Source: Nocardia caishijiensis NBRC 108228
Lineage (GTDB): Bacteria; Actinomycetota; Actinomycetes; Mycobacteriales; Mycobacteriaceae
Direction: 5' to 3'
DNA length: 64,000 bases
Assembly: GCF_001612825.1 (NCBI RefSeq)
Contig: NZ_BDBE01000030.1
Location: 310,001 to 374,000 of the forward strand
Positions 37,162 to 46,044 of this stretch are shown one piece after another. The notes below the pieces were generated by a model. The model was not told where the DNA came from and did not search any database. It saw only the letters and a program-made list of their open reading frames with translations. Position 1 is the first letter of the stretch, and each line of letters opens with the position of its first letter. Position numbers and translations under genes: made by a program.

Positions 37162-37355
37162 AGCAACTGATGAGGGCCTGCTCACACGGGCGACGGTCAC
37201 TGTCGATCATGAAGCGCGCGACGCCGTCGCACCGCGATTCCGGCGAACTCGACCGCCTGCGGTGTGAAGATCACCGCGCGAAAGCCCTTCCCTCGCTGAC
37301 TATTGTCAACTAAAGTCTGCTGCGATCCAGTAAACAGCGGAAGGTGTTCACAAAC

Positions 37356-38087
37356 ATGTCGGCAGTCAAGCAGCAGGTACTCGAACTCGGTGGCGCGTTC
37401 ATGATGTCGCGTGAGGCGCGCCAGTTCGGGGTCGACGTCGGCGTGCCGGGTTTCCACGGCCCGTACACGCGCGGACGTGGCGGAGTGCTCGGGGAGGTCG
37501 ACGCCGATGTCGTGGTCGGCGCGTTCGGCTTCTTCGAGCCCGAATGTATCCGTGCCGCCTGGAAATCCGTGCCACTTCCCGCCGCCGAGGCGGCTACCGG
37601 CTACCTGGCCGCCTGTCACGAATTCGGCCGTCGCAGACTCGACGGCTTCGACGGAGCCGAACGCCTGGCCGAACTGCTCGGCAAGGTCGTCGAGGCGGCA
37701 GAGCCCACCGCGGTTCCTCTGTTCGCGGGCTGGCGGGCCATGCCGCTGCCCGACGACAGTCGCGCGGCGGTCCTGCAGCTCACCCACGTCCTGCGTGAGC
37801 TGCGGGGCGGCCTGCACCTGGTCGCCGTCCTCGCCCAGGGACTCACCCCACTGCAAGCCGTCCTGATCGCCGGTTCCCCGATCGCCGACGGCCCAACCCA
37901 CGCGCAGCGGCTCGGCTGGACCGAACCGTTCGAACCGATCACCGACGACATTCGGTTGCGCTGGGCGGCGGCCGAGAAGCTCACCGACGAACTGGTTTCC
38001 CCGTTCTTCGCGGTTCTCACCGAGGCGCAGGGCGCCGAGCTGGCCAGTCTGATGGGAGAGGCGCACCGCGTCGCGTTGTCGCGCTAG
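37356..38087 (+). CDS. SCO6745/SalK-type helix-turn-helix-like protein
   Basis: 243 residues from ATG 37356, twelve bases after GGAAGG. The sequence begins SAVKQQVLELGGAFMMSREA and has P-G-F-H-G-P-Y-T-R-G-R-G-G-V-L-G and a W-R-A-M-P-L-P-D-D stretch, as in the actinobacterial SCO6745 family (SalK group), whose function is not settled. Monocistronic, bounded downstream by a strong terminator. Assignment is by recalled family pattern. Confidence 0.65.
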   Translation: MSAVKQQVLELGGAFMMSREARQFGVDVGVPGFHGPYTRGRGGVLGEVDADVVVGAFGFFEPECIRAAWKSVPLPAAEAATGYLAACHEFGRRRLDGFDGAERLAELLGKVVEAAEPTAVPLFAGWRAMPLPDDSRAAVLQLTHVLRELRGGLHLVAVLAQGLTPLQAVLIAGSPIADGPTHAQRLGWTEPFEPITDDIRLRWAAAEKLTDELVSPFFAVLTEAQGAELASLMGEAHRVALSR

Positions 38088-38094
38088 TTTTTCG

Positions 38095-38138
38095 AAGCCC
38101 GTGTGGCTCGCCGAATCCGGCGACCCACACGGGCTTTG
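38095..38138 (+). terminator. Rho-independent terminator
   Basis: Perfect 12-base stem AAGCCCGTGTGG / CCACACGGGCTT, 18-base apical part with an inner GCCG/CGGC pairing, then TTGT. It begins eight bases after the stop of the SCO6745-like gene. Confidence 0.85.
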
Positions 38139-38337
38139 TCGTGCCCCTCGGCCGTGATAACGCACCGGCCCCTCGGATGAAAGAAATCACACTCGACAGC
38201 AATCGGAACGGTTGCGGAACAACGCGCGTCCACTTGTTGTGCCAGCGCATGCGATCTACGCCACGTAGGCCCCGATATTTGGTTGATTTCCCCGATCTCA
38301 CAAACTTTGCCGTCGTCACGGCAGGGCGCACCGCTTC

Positions 38338-39378
38338 GTGCGCGCCGAATTCGAGGCGCGCGACACTCTGCCTCGCAAATGGCTATCAGCAGCGAGCCAT
38401 CATCGCCACCGCACTGGCGCCATCGCCACTCACCGACCGCTGCACCTCGACGTGCGGGCAGGGGAGTGGCACTACCGAGGGCCCGCCACGACGATCGGCG
38501 TCCTCGAGAGCGTGCACTTCGCCGGTGGCATGCGCTACGACACCCCCGTCACCCGCACCGACGGGTCGTTCGACATCAACCTGTGGACCGGCACCCGACG
38601 GATCCGCGTCCTCACCCTGATCGCCGGGCTCTACCAGGGACGTTTCACCGGACGGCCCGGCACCGCCTGCCATCGCGCCTCCGCGCTGGACCTGCGTCCC
38701 GACCGGGCCGCCCCCTTGGAACTGGACGGAGAGATCATCATCGCCGAATCGGCACGCCTCGACGTGCGCGATACCGCCGCCGTGTGGAACTGGGTGCGCC
38801 AGGCGCATTCTCGGTACGGACGCATCGACGCCGCCGTCACCTTCGCCGCACTCGGCTTCGTCGGCGCCGTGGAGGAAACCGACCCCGACGAAGCCGCAGC
38901 CATCCTCGACACCAATGTCATCGGCACGCACCGGGTCCTGCGCGCGGTCCTGCCGATCATGCGCGCGCAACGCGCCGGTCGGGTGATCGTGGTGAGCTCG
39001 GGCGCGGGCGCGGTCGCCGAACCCTACGGCGGCTGGTACTCGGCCACCAAGGGCGCGGTCGAACGTCTCGGCGAAGCCGTGCGGAGGGAGGTCGCCCCGT
39101 TCGGTGTGCACGTCTCGATCCTGGCGCCCGGCTGGACCGTCACCCCGATCGATGCCTACGACACCACCCGCGCCGACGTCCTCGCCCGTGTCACCGGATA
39201 TCTCGAGGCAGGTCAGTCACCCGAAGCGGTCGCGCGCCGCGTCCAGTCCATCCTCACCGCCCGTCGCCCCCGCCAGAGCTATCTGTGCGGATCCGACGTC
39301 CGCACCTCCTTCTGGACCCGACGCCTCGTCCCGGCCCGGCTCTACGAACATCTGGTCCGCCGGTATTGCGGTCTCTGA
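38338..39378 (+). CDS. Chimeric ORF: lipid-kinase C-terminal piece fused to SDR lacking its Rossmann start
   Basis: 346 codons from GTG 38338. Residues ~45-130 (V-L-E-S-V-H-F-A-G-G-M-R-Y-D, then INLWTGTRRIRVLTLIAGLY and L-E-L-D-G-E) match the C-terminal lobe of YegS/diacylglycerol-kinase-like proteins. From ~131 the protein is an SDR: YGRIDAAVTFAALGFVGAVE, V-V-S-S-G-A-G, catalytic YSATKGAVE near 232, VHVSILAPGWTVTP. The SDR's TGxxxGxG cofactor loop and first ~55 residues are absent, as is the kinase N-domain with the ATP site. Best read as an in-frame deletion fusion, probably inactive. Upstream 38139-38337 holds no clear promoter or gene start. Confidence 0.6.
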   Translation: MRAEFEARDTLPRKWLSAASHHRHRTGAIATHRPLHLDVRAGEWHYRGPATTIGVLESVHFAGGMRYDTPVTRTDGSFDINLWTGTRRIRVLTLIAGLYQGRFTGRPGTACHRASALDLRPDRAAPLELDGEIIIAESARLDVRDTAAVWNWVRQAHSRYGRIDAAVTFAALGFVGAVEETDPDEAAAILDTNVIGTHRVLRAVLPIMRAQRAGRVIVVSSGAGAVAEPYGGWYSATKGAVERLGEAVRREVAPFGVHVSILAPGWTVTPIDAYDTTRADVLARVTGYLEAGQSPEAVARRVQSILTARRPRQSYLCGSDVRTSFWTRRLVPARLYEHLVRRYCGL

Positions 39379-39406
39379 GCACGAGACCTTCCGCCCGACA
39401 GCGAGT

Positions 39407-39991
39407 TCAGTGCTGTCGGCGTAATCCGGCGACGATGAGCTCGACGACGCGCCGCGCGTCGTAGCGCTGGTCGGTTTCCGCGCCGATGCACGCATTGCCG
39501 ATGCCGCGCAGCAACAGGTAGGGCTCGATGTCGGTGCGGATCTCACCGGCCGCCGCAGCGGCATCGAGCAACTCGCCGCATGCGGGCAGCAGCCGGTCGA
39601 GGAAATCGGCGTGCAGGGCCTGCAAGGTCGGGTCGTCGGACCGCAATGCAGCGGCGAGACCGTGCTTGGTGACCAGGAAGTCGGTGAACAGGTCGATCCA
39701 CCTGGTCAGCGCGTCATAGGGGTCGGTGCTGGCCAGCAGTCGCGGTGCGGCTTGTGCGCAGGCCTCGACCTGGTGTCGATAGACCGCGACAATGAGGTCG
39801 GCTCGGGTCGGGAAGTGTCGATAGATCGTGCCGACTCCGACACCGGCCGCGGTGGCGATCTCGCGCACCGGGGCGTCGACTCCCGAGGCGACGAAAGTCG
39901 CGGCGGCCGCCTCGAGGAGGGTTCGTTCATTCCGCTCGGCGTCGGCGCGCTTGCGCGGAGTCTTCGCCGTTCCGGTGTCCCTGCCTGCCAC
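39407..39991 (-). CDS. TetR family regulator of the aldo/keto reductase gene
   Basis: 194 residues. HTH at ~20-65 with V-R-E-I-A-T-A-A-G-V-G-V-G-T-I-Y-R-H-F. The C-domain has the small TetR_C form seen in SbtR-like regulators. Divergent from the aldo/keto reductase gene across 108 bases with two CGGAAC-N3-GTTCCG palindromes, so it very likely represses that gene and itself. Confidence 0.88.
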   Translation of the reverse strand: MAGRDTGTAKTPRKRADAERNERTLLEAAAATFVASGVDAPVREIATAAGVGVGTIYRHFPTRADLIVAVYRHQVEACAQAAPRLLASTDPYDALTRWIDLFTDFLVTKHGLAAALRSDDPTLQALHADFLDRLLPACGELLDAAAAAGEIRTDIEPYLLLRGIGNACIGAETDQRYDARRVVELIVAGLRRQH

Positions 39992-40022
39992 GTGGCGTTC
40001 CCTCCATCGGATTGCTTGAAAA

Positions 40023-40039
40023 ACGGAACGCTGTTCCGT
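40023..40039. promoter_or_regulatory. TetR operator candidate 1 (AKR promoter)
   Basis: ACGGAACGCTGTTCCGT: perfect 7-base arms, 3-base centre. Confidence 0.7.
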
Positions 40040-40050
40040 ATGTTGGTTAT

Positions 40051-40065
40051 CGGAACAACGTTCCG
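40051..40065. promoter_or_regulatory. TetR operator candidate 2 (AKR promoter)
   Basis: CGGAACAACGTTCCG: same arms and spacing as copy 1, centres 27 bases apart. Confidence 0.7.
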
Positions 40066-40099
40066 CTTCTTGCAGGATACCTCCGGGAGAGGAAAACCC

Positions 40100-41119
40100 A
40101 TGCAGTACCGCACCTTGGGCCGCACCGGCGTACAGGTCAGCACCCTGGCGCTCGGCGCAATGAACTTCGGCCGGATCGGCAACACCGGCCAGGACGAGGC
40201 CACCGCGATCGTCGATGCCGCGATCGAGGCCGGGATCAATCTGATCGACACCGCCGACGCCTACAGCGACGGCCAGTCCGAAGAGATGCTCGGTAAGGCC
40301 ATCGCCGGTCGCCGTGACGACCTGGTCATCGCGACCAAGGCCTACCTGCCGATGGGCGAGGACCGCAACCGGCGGGGCAGCTCACGCCGCTGGCTGGTGA
40401 CCGCGCTGGAAGACAGCCTGCGCCGCCTCGACCTGGACCACGTGGACCTCTATCAGATCCACCGGTGGGACCCGAACACCAGTGACGAGGAGACGCTCTC
40501 GGCGCTCACCGACCTGCAGCGGGCCGGGAAGATCCGCTATTTCGGCTCGTCGACCTTCCCCGCCTACCGCATCGTGCAGGCGCAATGGTCGGCCCGCGAG
40601 CACCACCTGAGCCGTTATGCCACCGAACAACCCGGCTATTCGATCCTGCAACGCGGCATCGAATCCCATGTGCTCCCGGTGACCGAGGAGTACGGCCTCG
40701 GAGTGCTCGCCTGGAGTCCGCTGGCCTCGGGCTGGTTGTCGGGCGCCATTCGGGCGGGTCACGAGATCACCACCAGCCGTTCGGGATTCATGCCCCATCG
40801 TTTCGATCTCGACGTTCCCGCCAACCGGGCCAAACTCGAGGCCGTCGAGCGGCTGGCGAAGGTCGCCGAGGAGGCGGGGTTGACGATGATTCAACTGGCG
40901 CTCGGGTTCGTCACCGCCCACCGGGCGGTGACCAGCGCGATCATCGGCCCGCGAACCATGGAGCATCTGCGTTCGCAGCTCGCTGCCGCCGATACCGTCC
41001 TGTCGGCCGAAGTTCTCGACGAAATCGACGAAATCGTTCTTCCAGGAGTCGATCTCTCGGCCGAAGAGAAGTTCGACACGCCACCGGCCATTCTCGACGC
41101 CACCCTGCGACGTCGATGA
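40100..41119 (+). CDS. Aldo/keto reductase
   Basis: 339 residues from ATG 40100, with GGGAGAGG upstream. Catalytic tetrad in DTADAYSDGQSEEM (Asp, Tyr), IATKAYL (Lys) and DLYQIHRWDPN (His); GPRTMEHLRSQL is the NADPH-binding end. Reduces an aldehyde or ketone with NADPH in the cytoplasm; similar to the YhdN/Tas-type subfamily. Controlled by the divergent TetR through paired operators. Its stop overlaps the transglutaminase-like gene (ATGA). Confidence 0.9.
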   Translation: MQYRTLGRTGVQVSTLALGAMNFGRIGNTGQDEATAIVDAAIEAGINLIDTADAYSDGQSEEMLGKAIAGRRDDLVIATKAYLPMGEDRNRRGSSRRWLVTALEDSLRRLDLDHVDLYQIHRWDPNTSDEETLSALTDLQRAGKIRYFGSSTFPAYRIVQAQWSAREHHLSRYATEQPGYSILQRGIESHVLPVTEEYGLGVLAWSPLASGWLSGAIRAGHEITTSRSGFMPHRFDLDVPANRAKLEAVERLAKVAEEAGLTMIQLALGFVTAHRAVTSAIIGPRTMEHLRSQLAAADTVLSAEVLDEIDEIVLPGVDLSAEEKFDTPPAILDATLRRR

Positions 41120-41802
41120 CGACCCATCCCCGCGTCCGCGAAACGGAGGTGCCGACAGACAGCGGCGGGCAGTACATTTCCGCTGTGACACAACAATCCT
41201 GGGTTCCTGAGGCGCGGAGCCCGCAGGCTTACCTCGACGGCGACTCCATCATCCAACTCGACGACGACGCGGTGACCGCCGTCGCGCGCGACCTGCGGCG
41301 AACCGCCCCCGACGACGTCGACTTCGCCCGCGCGGCCTTCAACTGGGTCCGCGACGAGGTCGACCACTCCTACGACATCCAGGATCCCCGCGTCACCCTG
41401 ACCGCCGGGGAGGTGGCCCGCGAGCGAGTCGGCCTCTGCTACGCGAAATCCCACCTCCTCACCGCCCTCCTGCGCAGCGCGGGCATCCCCACCGGGCTGT
41501 GCTACCAGAAGCTCACGGACGGCGACGGCCACGTCCTCCACGGTTTGGTCGCCGTCCACCTCGATGGCGGTTGGCACCGTCAGGACCCGCGCGGCAACAA
41601 GGAGGGCATCACCGCCGAGTTCTCCCTCACCGAGGAACGCCTCGCCTGGTCGGTCGACCCCACCCTCGGCGAGATCGACTACCCCCAGGTGCTGGTCGCC
41701 CCCGCCGCTTCGGTGGTGAAGACCCTGCGCGACGCCGAGCCCGGCCGCTCGATCCTCGACATCGCGTTGCCGACGTCGTTGGCAGGACACGACATCGGTT
41801 GA
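41116..41802 (+). CDS. Transglutaminase-like domain protein
   Basis: 228 residues from ATG 41116, overlapping the reductase stop; GTG 41185 (VTQQSWVPEARSPQAY) is a credible shorter start. Catalytic Cys in VGLCYAKSHLLTALLRSAG near residue 100 and His/Asp in HGLVAVHLDGGWHRQDPRGN near 141-160 fit the transglutaminase/cysteine-peptidase core. Intracellular, with no signal. Function could be peptide or isopeptide hydrolysis; no substrate clue. Confidence 0.8.
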   Translation: MTTHPRVRETEVPTDSGGQYISAVTQQSWVPEARSPQAYLDGDSIIQLDDDAVTAVARDLRRTAPDDVDFARAAFNWVRDEVDHSYDIQDPRVTLTAGEVARERVGLCYAKSHLLTALLRSAGIPTGLCYQKLTDGDGHVLHGLVAVHLDGGWHRQDPRGNKEGITAEFSLTEERLAWSVDPTLGEIDYPQVLVAPAASVVKTLRDAEPGRSILDIALPTSLAGHDIG

Positions 41803-41805
41803 TCC

Positions 41806-42783
41806 TCAGTCGTTTCCATCCGCGGCGGAGTCGATTCCCCACCGGGCACGCAACACGCCGTCGCTGTCGGGCAGGACGCCGGTGAGCAGGGGGCGAGGCC
41901 CTGCATCGCCCGTACCCACGATGCTCGCGGCCCGTGCACGAGCCACGTGCGTCGTGAGGTCGGCGAAACTGGTGTCATCGACGGTCGCGCTGATGATTCG
42001 TCCGAGTTCGTCCTCCCAAACCATTTCGACGAAGCCATCGTCGGGGAGGTCGGCGAGGACGGTCTCGACATCGCTGGACAGGTCCGGCCAGAGGATGAGT
42101 CGAGAACGAGGGGTGAGCCGGGCGCGGGTCGCCTCGACCGTGTCATCGGTGAGGCGATGCCAGCGCGACGCGCCCTGGATGTAGCGCTCTTCGAGAAGGA
42201 CAGCGCGATGCTCGGTCACATGGCGGCGGAGCCGCATCCAGAAGGAGTCGTCGGCAGGTCGCCGCTCACCGCACTGGTCGTCGAAGGCGGCATCGTAAGG
42301 CGACGCAACCAGGGGTTCGGCGAAGAGTCCGAGCGAGTGTGTGCGGGCGGATGCGTTATCACACACCTTATCGGTTCCGACGTAGACGTATTGGTCCCAG
42401 CCGACGTGAACCGCGAACACGTCCTCGACCTCCAACCGGCACCAGGCACCGTTGTCGCGCAGCATCGCACGCACCAACTCCAGGCAGACGGCGATCGAAA
42501 CCGCCGCGCCGTCGTGGAATCCGGTGAGGTCGGGCGGGAAGAGCCCGGCCAGACCGTATCCTTCGACACTCGGTTCCAGCCCGAAATGGACAACGTCGGG
42601 TATCTGGGGTTCCCGAATCATCACGTGGTCGACGCCGACCTCTGCGGCGAACGCGGCCACTGCGCGCAGATAGGCGGATTCGACCGGGCCGTGGTCGCAG
42701 CTCGCTTCCTCAGCACCGACATATCGACCACACTCGTCGCGGTCGTCGGGGTCGTACTTGGTGACTCGGTAGGTGTACCGCAC
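41806..42783 (-). CDS. Uncharacterised conserved protein
   Basis: 325 residues from GTG 42783, two bases after the stop of the upstream membrane-protein gene. Begins MRYTYRVTKYDPDDRDECGRY and has a central H-V-G-W-D-Q-Y-V-Y-V-G stretch, then S-P-Y-D-A-A-F-D. No catalytic motif or membrane segment was recognised. I recall Streptomyces proteins with a similar start but no function. Cytoplasmic, acidic, possibly two alpha+beta domains. Coupled to a membrane protein, so they may act together. Confidence 0.6.
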   Translation of the reverse strand: MRYTYRVTKYDPDDRDECGRYVGAEEASCDHGPVESAYLRAVAAFAAEVGVDHVMIREPQIPDVVHFGLEPSVEGYGLAGLFPPDLTGFHDGAAVSIAVCLELVRAMLRDNGAWCRLEVEDVFAVHVGWDQYVYVGTDKVCDNASARTHSLGLFAEPLVASPYDAAFDDQCGERRPADDSFWMRLRRHVTEHRAVLLEERYIQGASRWHRLTDDTVEATRARLTPRSRLILWPDLSSDVETVLADLPDDGFVEMVWEDELGRIISATVDDTSFADLTTHVARARAASIVGTGDAGPRPLLTGVLPDSDGVLRARWGIDSAADGND

Positions 42784-42784
42784 A

Positions 42785-43444
42785 TCAACGCCCGACGGGG
42801 GCCGCTGCTCGGCTGACCAGGGCCAACTCGGCTCCGGTCAGGGCGGACATCATGATCGCCTCGCCGAGGTTGCCCAGCGGGGGACAGACCGTCGCCGCGC
42901 CGGAGGCCACGACCAGCAGCACGATGCCGATCAGGGGAAAACGCAAGTGCTCGGTCCGCCACAGCGACACCGCCGCGGCCAACAGCACGGCGGAGACCAC
43001 CAGCGCGGGGATCGGGACCGCCGGATGTTGTGAGCCGTAGCGGAAGGTGTCGGCGAACGTGCGTGGCACCAACCGCACATGGGCCAACTCGCCGAGCACA
43101 CCCCACAGCACCATCGCGACCGTGAGAACCAGTGCCGCCCGGCGCAACCACGCCGTGGCATAGACCCGGTCGACGGCCCACAGCACCAGCAGCGGAGTCA
43201 GCAGGGCGTGGGCGACGAACCTGCCGACGCTCAGCCCGTGCAGCAACGCTCCTTCACCGATCAGCGCTCCGAGGCCGAAAACGGCCGAGTCGTAGGCGAT
43301 GCCGACCCCGACCACCCCGAGTAACAGCACCCGCAGCCGACGCTCCGCCCGCGCCCACAGCAGTCCGACACACAACAACTCGACGCCCGCGACCACGAGC
43401 ACAGCGAAGGACACCACAGCACAGCTCTCCAGAAAATCGCTCAC
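42785..43444 (-). CDS. Multi-spanning membrane protein of unknown function
   Basis: 219 residues with seven or so hydrophobic segments, starting MSDFLESCAVVSFAVLVVAG. R-F-V-A-H-A-L-L-T-P-L-L-V-L-W-A and Y-G-S-Q-H-P-A-V-P-I-P-A-L carry polar residues within membrane spans. No known transporter signature was seen. Separated by two bases from the uncharacterised gene downstream; the 186-base gap to the divergent hemerythrin gene holds the likely promoter. Confidence 0.6.
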   Translation of the reverse strand: MSDFLESCAVVSFAVLVVAGVELLCVGLLWARAERRLRVLLLGVVGVGIAYDSAVFGLGALIGEGALLHGLSVGRFVAHALLTPLLVLWAVDRVYATAWLRRAALVLTVAMVLWGVLGELAHVRLVPRTFADTFRYGSQHPAVPIPALVVSAVLLAAAVSLWRTEHLRFPLIGIVLLVVASGAATVCPPLGNLGEAIMMSALTGAELALVSRAAAPVGR

Positions 43445-43630
43445 GTCCGCGCCGGACGGTCGCTGCCACGCTATCCGACACGCGACCGATCACCGACCGA
43501 CGGTGGGATATCGCCGTCGGACCGCAGGCAACCTGGCTATTGTGGGCGACAGCGGCGGTCCGGCACCGCCCACCGCGTTCTGTCGCCCAATGACCTGCGA
43601 TGACTGCCTGATTCGAGCCAGGAGGAAGAC

Positions 43631-44194
43631 GTGGACATCACCGAATTGATTCTCGACGACCACCGTGAGCAGCGACGCCTGTTCGCGATTCTGGAGCAGA
43701 TCGATCCGAAGGACGTCGAGGTACTGGCGGCGATCTGGGACCGGCTCGCGGCCTTCCTCGAACTGCACGCCCAGGCCGAGGAGGAGATCTTCTACCCGGA
43801 ACTGCTGCGGGTCGGCATCTCCGCGCGGCGCACCCGCCGGGTGGAGGACGAGACACTCGACGCCATCGGCGACCACAACGACATCCGCGACGCGGTCGGG
43901 GAAGTGGCGTGCCACAAGGTCGGGTCGCCCGGGTGGTACGCCGCCGTCGCCGCCGCGAACACCGCCAACGGCGATCACATGGCCGAGGAGGAACGCGAGG
44001 GACTCACCGAATTCCGCCGCCTCGCCGGTCTCGGGGAACGACATCGGCTCGCCGTCGACTTCGCGGCGTACGAGGCGCGCAACTACGCGGGTGTTCGCCC
44101 CGTCGACAAGGACCCCGAAGGCTATGTCGAGTTGGTGGAGGAACAGGCCGCGTCCTGGTCGAAAGGGTCGTTGGGCATCGGCCCGATGCGGTGA
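43631..44194 (+). CDS. Hemerythrin HHE cation-binding domain protein
   Basis: 187 residues from GTG 43631 with AGGAGGAAG upstream. Metal ligands of the four-helix HHE fold are visible: LDDHREQRRLF near residue 9, FLELHAQAEEEIFYPEL near 43-58, IGDHNDIRDAV near 79 and NGDHMAEEEREGL near 115. Binds a diiron centre for oxygen, NO or redox sensing, or iron handling, in the cytoplasm. Single-gene unit, converging with an alpha/beta hydrolase. Confidence 0.88.
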   Translation: MDITELILDDHREQRRLFAILEQIDPKDVEVLAAIWDRLAAFLELHAQAEEEIFYPELLRVGISARRTRRVEDETLDAIGDHNDIRDAVGEVACHKVGSPGWYAAVAAANTANGDHMAEEEREGLTEFRRLAGLGERHRLAVDFAAYEARNYAGVRPVDKDPEGYVELVEEQAASWSKGSLGIGPMR

Positions 44195-44228
44195 CGCGGC
44201 GAGTTCCGTGGCAGGCGCAACTGCCGAC

Positions 44229-45089
44229 TCAGCCGATCGTGTCCCGGAGGATGCGGGCGAAGGCCTCCGGCTGGCCCGGGTAGCCGGACTCGGGGCCGGT
44301 GAACCCGCCATGATGACTGGGAAAGACCACCGGCCGCTCGCCGAGTCGCTCGGCCAGTGCCGTCGAGGTGCGTTCGGTGACCGTGCCGGTCGATTCCTCG
44401 CCGTACCCGATGACGATGCGGGTCGGTGCCGCGGTCAGCGCGGCGATGTCGGGGCGATAGGCCAGGACAGGGCGGGAGCGCTGCGACAGCAGCGGGTGGT
44501 CGCGGGAGCCGTCGTCGTCGACCGGCAGCCCGAACGCGGCGGGATCCGCGGCGGGCGCGGCGAAGTAGTCGTCGCTGAATTCGCCGTCCCAGGATGTCAT
44601 CGCGATGAACGTCGCCATTCCCGCGCCGAATCCTCTCGCCGCGTAGGCGGCGCGGTACCCGTCGGCCGCGCGTTCGGCGGCAGCGGCGTCGGGAAGCACG
44701 GTCAGCAGGGGCGGTTCGTGCGCAACCAGGGTCGTGACGTCCTCGGGGTGGGCGGTCACCAGCGCCAAGGCGACAATGGCGCCACCGCTGCTGGCGAAGA
44801 GTTCGACCGGCCCGGCCCCCAAGGCCTCGATGACGGCGTGCACGTCCTCGGCGTGCACGGCGGGAACGTTGTCGACCGCACCGTCGGAACGGACGCTGCG
44901 GCCCAGTCCGCGCGGGTCGTAGGTCACCACGGTGCGATCGGGAAAGAACGCGGCCAGCGCCGCGAACCCGTCGGCTTCCATCGGGAGACCGGTCATCAGC
45001 AGCGGCGGCCGCCCATCGGCGGTTGGCAGCGGCCCGTGGACGTCGTAGGTGAGGGTCGCGCCTGCGGTATCGAGCTTGTGTGTGGTCAT
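44229..45089 (-). CDS. Alpha/beta hydrolase (copy A of a paralogous pair)
   Basis: 286 residues. Nucleophile elbow F-A-S-S-G-G-A-I near residue 100 (Ser in SSGG), YDPRGLGRS near 61 and V-A-H-E-P-P-L-L near 122. The C-terminal H-H-G-G-F-T supplies the His. Resembles the protein at 59753-60580 in T-x-D-P-R-G, S-S-G-G-A and A-H-E-P-P-L, so they belong to the same haloperoxidase-like subgroup. Substrate unknown. Monocistronic. Confidence 0.82.
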   Translation of the reverse strand: MTTHKLDTAGATLTYDVHGPLPTADGRPPLLMTGLPMEADGFAALAAFFPDRTVVTYDPRGLGRSVRSDGAVDNVPAVHAEDVHAVIEALGAGPVELFASSGGAIVALALVTAHPEDVTTLVAHEPPLLTVLPDAAAAERAADGYRAAYAARGFGAGMATFIAMTSWDGEFSDDYFAAPAADPAAFGLPVDDDGSRDHPLLSQRSRPVLAYRPDIAALTAAPTRIVIGYGEESTGTVTERTSTALAERLGERPVVFPSHHGGFTGPESGYPGQPEAFARILRDTIG

Positions 45090-45177
45090 GTCTCTATTGA
45101 CGAGGTGGGCGGCGAGAACTCATCGGCCGCAGGCCGCCGCCGAGGTCGAGCGCGGACAGCTCTCTCGACACGCCGCC

Positions 45178-45969
45178 TCACGTCCAGTCGTATCGGCGCG
45201 GATCCATGCGCTGCCAGGCGCGGTTCATCTTGGCGTAGGCCGCCTTGCGGTAGTGGTTCCAGGTGAAACCACCGGCCCGCAGCGCCCGATGATGACCTAC
45301 CCACACCAGCGCCATGACTACGGCGAACAGGACGCGGTGGGCGATCATGGTGAGGTGAAACCGGGTGCGTGAGCGGTCGGCCAGCAGGGTGGCCAGGCGT
45401 TCGCATTGCAGTTGGACGTGGGGGACCTCGTCGGCCAGGATCTGCGCGCATACCGTGCGGATCACCGGTGAAGTGGTGGCCCGCCGGATCGCGTTGTAGT
45501 AGACCATCGCGAGGGTTTCGACCATGACGACCGGTGTTGTCCACACCTCGATGTTCGTGATGCTGTACCGCAGGCGACGAAACAGGCTGTCGCCCCAATC
45601 GGTCTGTCGGCGTGGAATTCCCGCGTCGTCGAGGATTCGCCCGAGCAGAGCGCCGTGGCGTTGCTCCTCCCGAATGAACAGCGCGATGACCTCACGGTAG
45701 GCAGGGTCGTCGGTCTCGGTGGCGAAGCGGTCGGCCGCCGCGGCCAGATGCCGACCGTCGGAGGTCTCGCCCAGCTGCCAGCCCTGTAATGAGCGGCGAA
45801 TCGGCGCGAGCTCGGCAACATCGACACCGATGCCGTTCTCCTGCCACGGAATAGCGCGCTGCCTGGCGGCATTGCCATGAAAGTGATCCAACCACTCCTG
45901 GCTGGACCGCACCCGGCGCGTTTCCGCCCGCGAACGTACCTCCGACGACGAACCGACCCGTTCCCCCAC
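45178..45969 (-). CDS. Ferritin-like diiron protein
   Basis: 263 residues, helical. Likely diiron ligands are E-V-I-A-L-F-I-R-E-E-Q-R-H-G near residues 90-103, the Glu in V-V-M-V-E-T-L-A-M-V-Y-Y and I-L-A-D-E-V-P-H-V near 170. C-terminal hydrophobic helix followed by a basic, aromatic tail. The E...EExxH...E...ExxH pattern is that of ferritin-like oxidases/oxygenases; a hydroxylase or desaturase-like role is possible. No partner gene is close. The start at 45969 is the first of few candidates. Confidence 0.65.
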   Translation of the reverse strand: MGERVGSSSEVRSRAETRRVRSSQEWLDHFHGNAARQRAIPWQENGIGVDVAELAPIRRSLQGWQLGETSDGRHLAAAADRFATETDDPAYREVIALFIREEQRHGALLGRILDDAGIPRRQTDWGDSLFRRLRYSITNIEVWTTPVVMVETLAMVYYNAIRRATTSPVIRTVCAQILADEVPHVQLQCERLATLLADRSRTRFHLTMIAHRVLFAVVMALVWVGHHRALRAGGFTWNHYRKAAYAKMNRAWQRMDPRRYDWT

Positions 45970-46044
45970 TGCTTCCCCCTCTGTTCGCCTCCACTCCTAC
46001 CTCATCAGCAGCGAAGACGCCACCACGATGCCGCCTGTCCGCGA

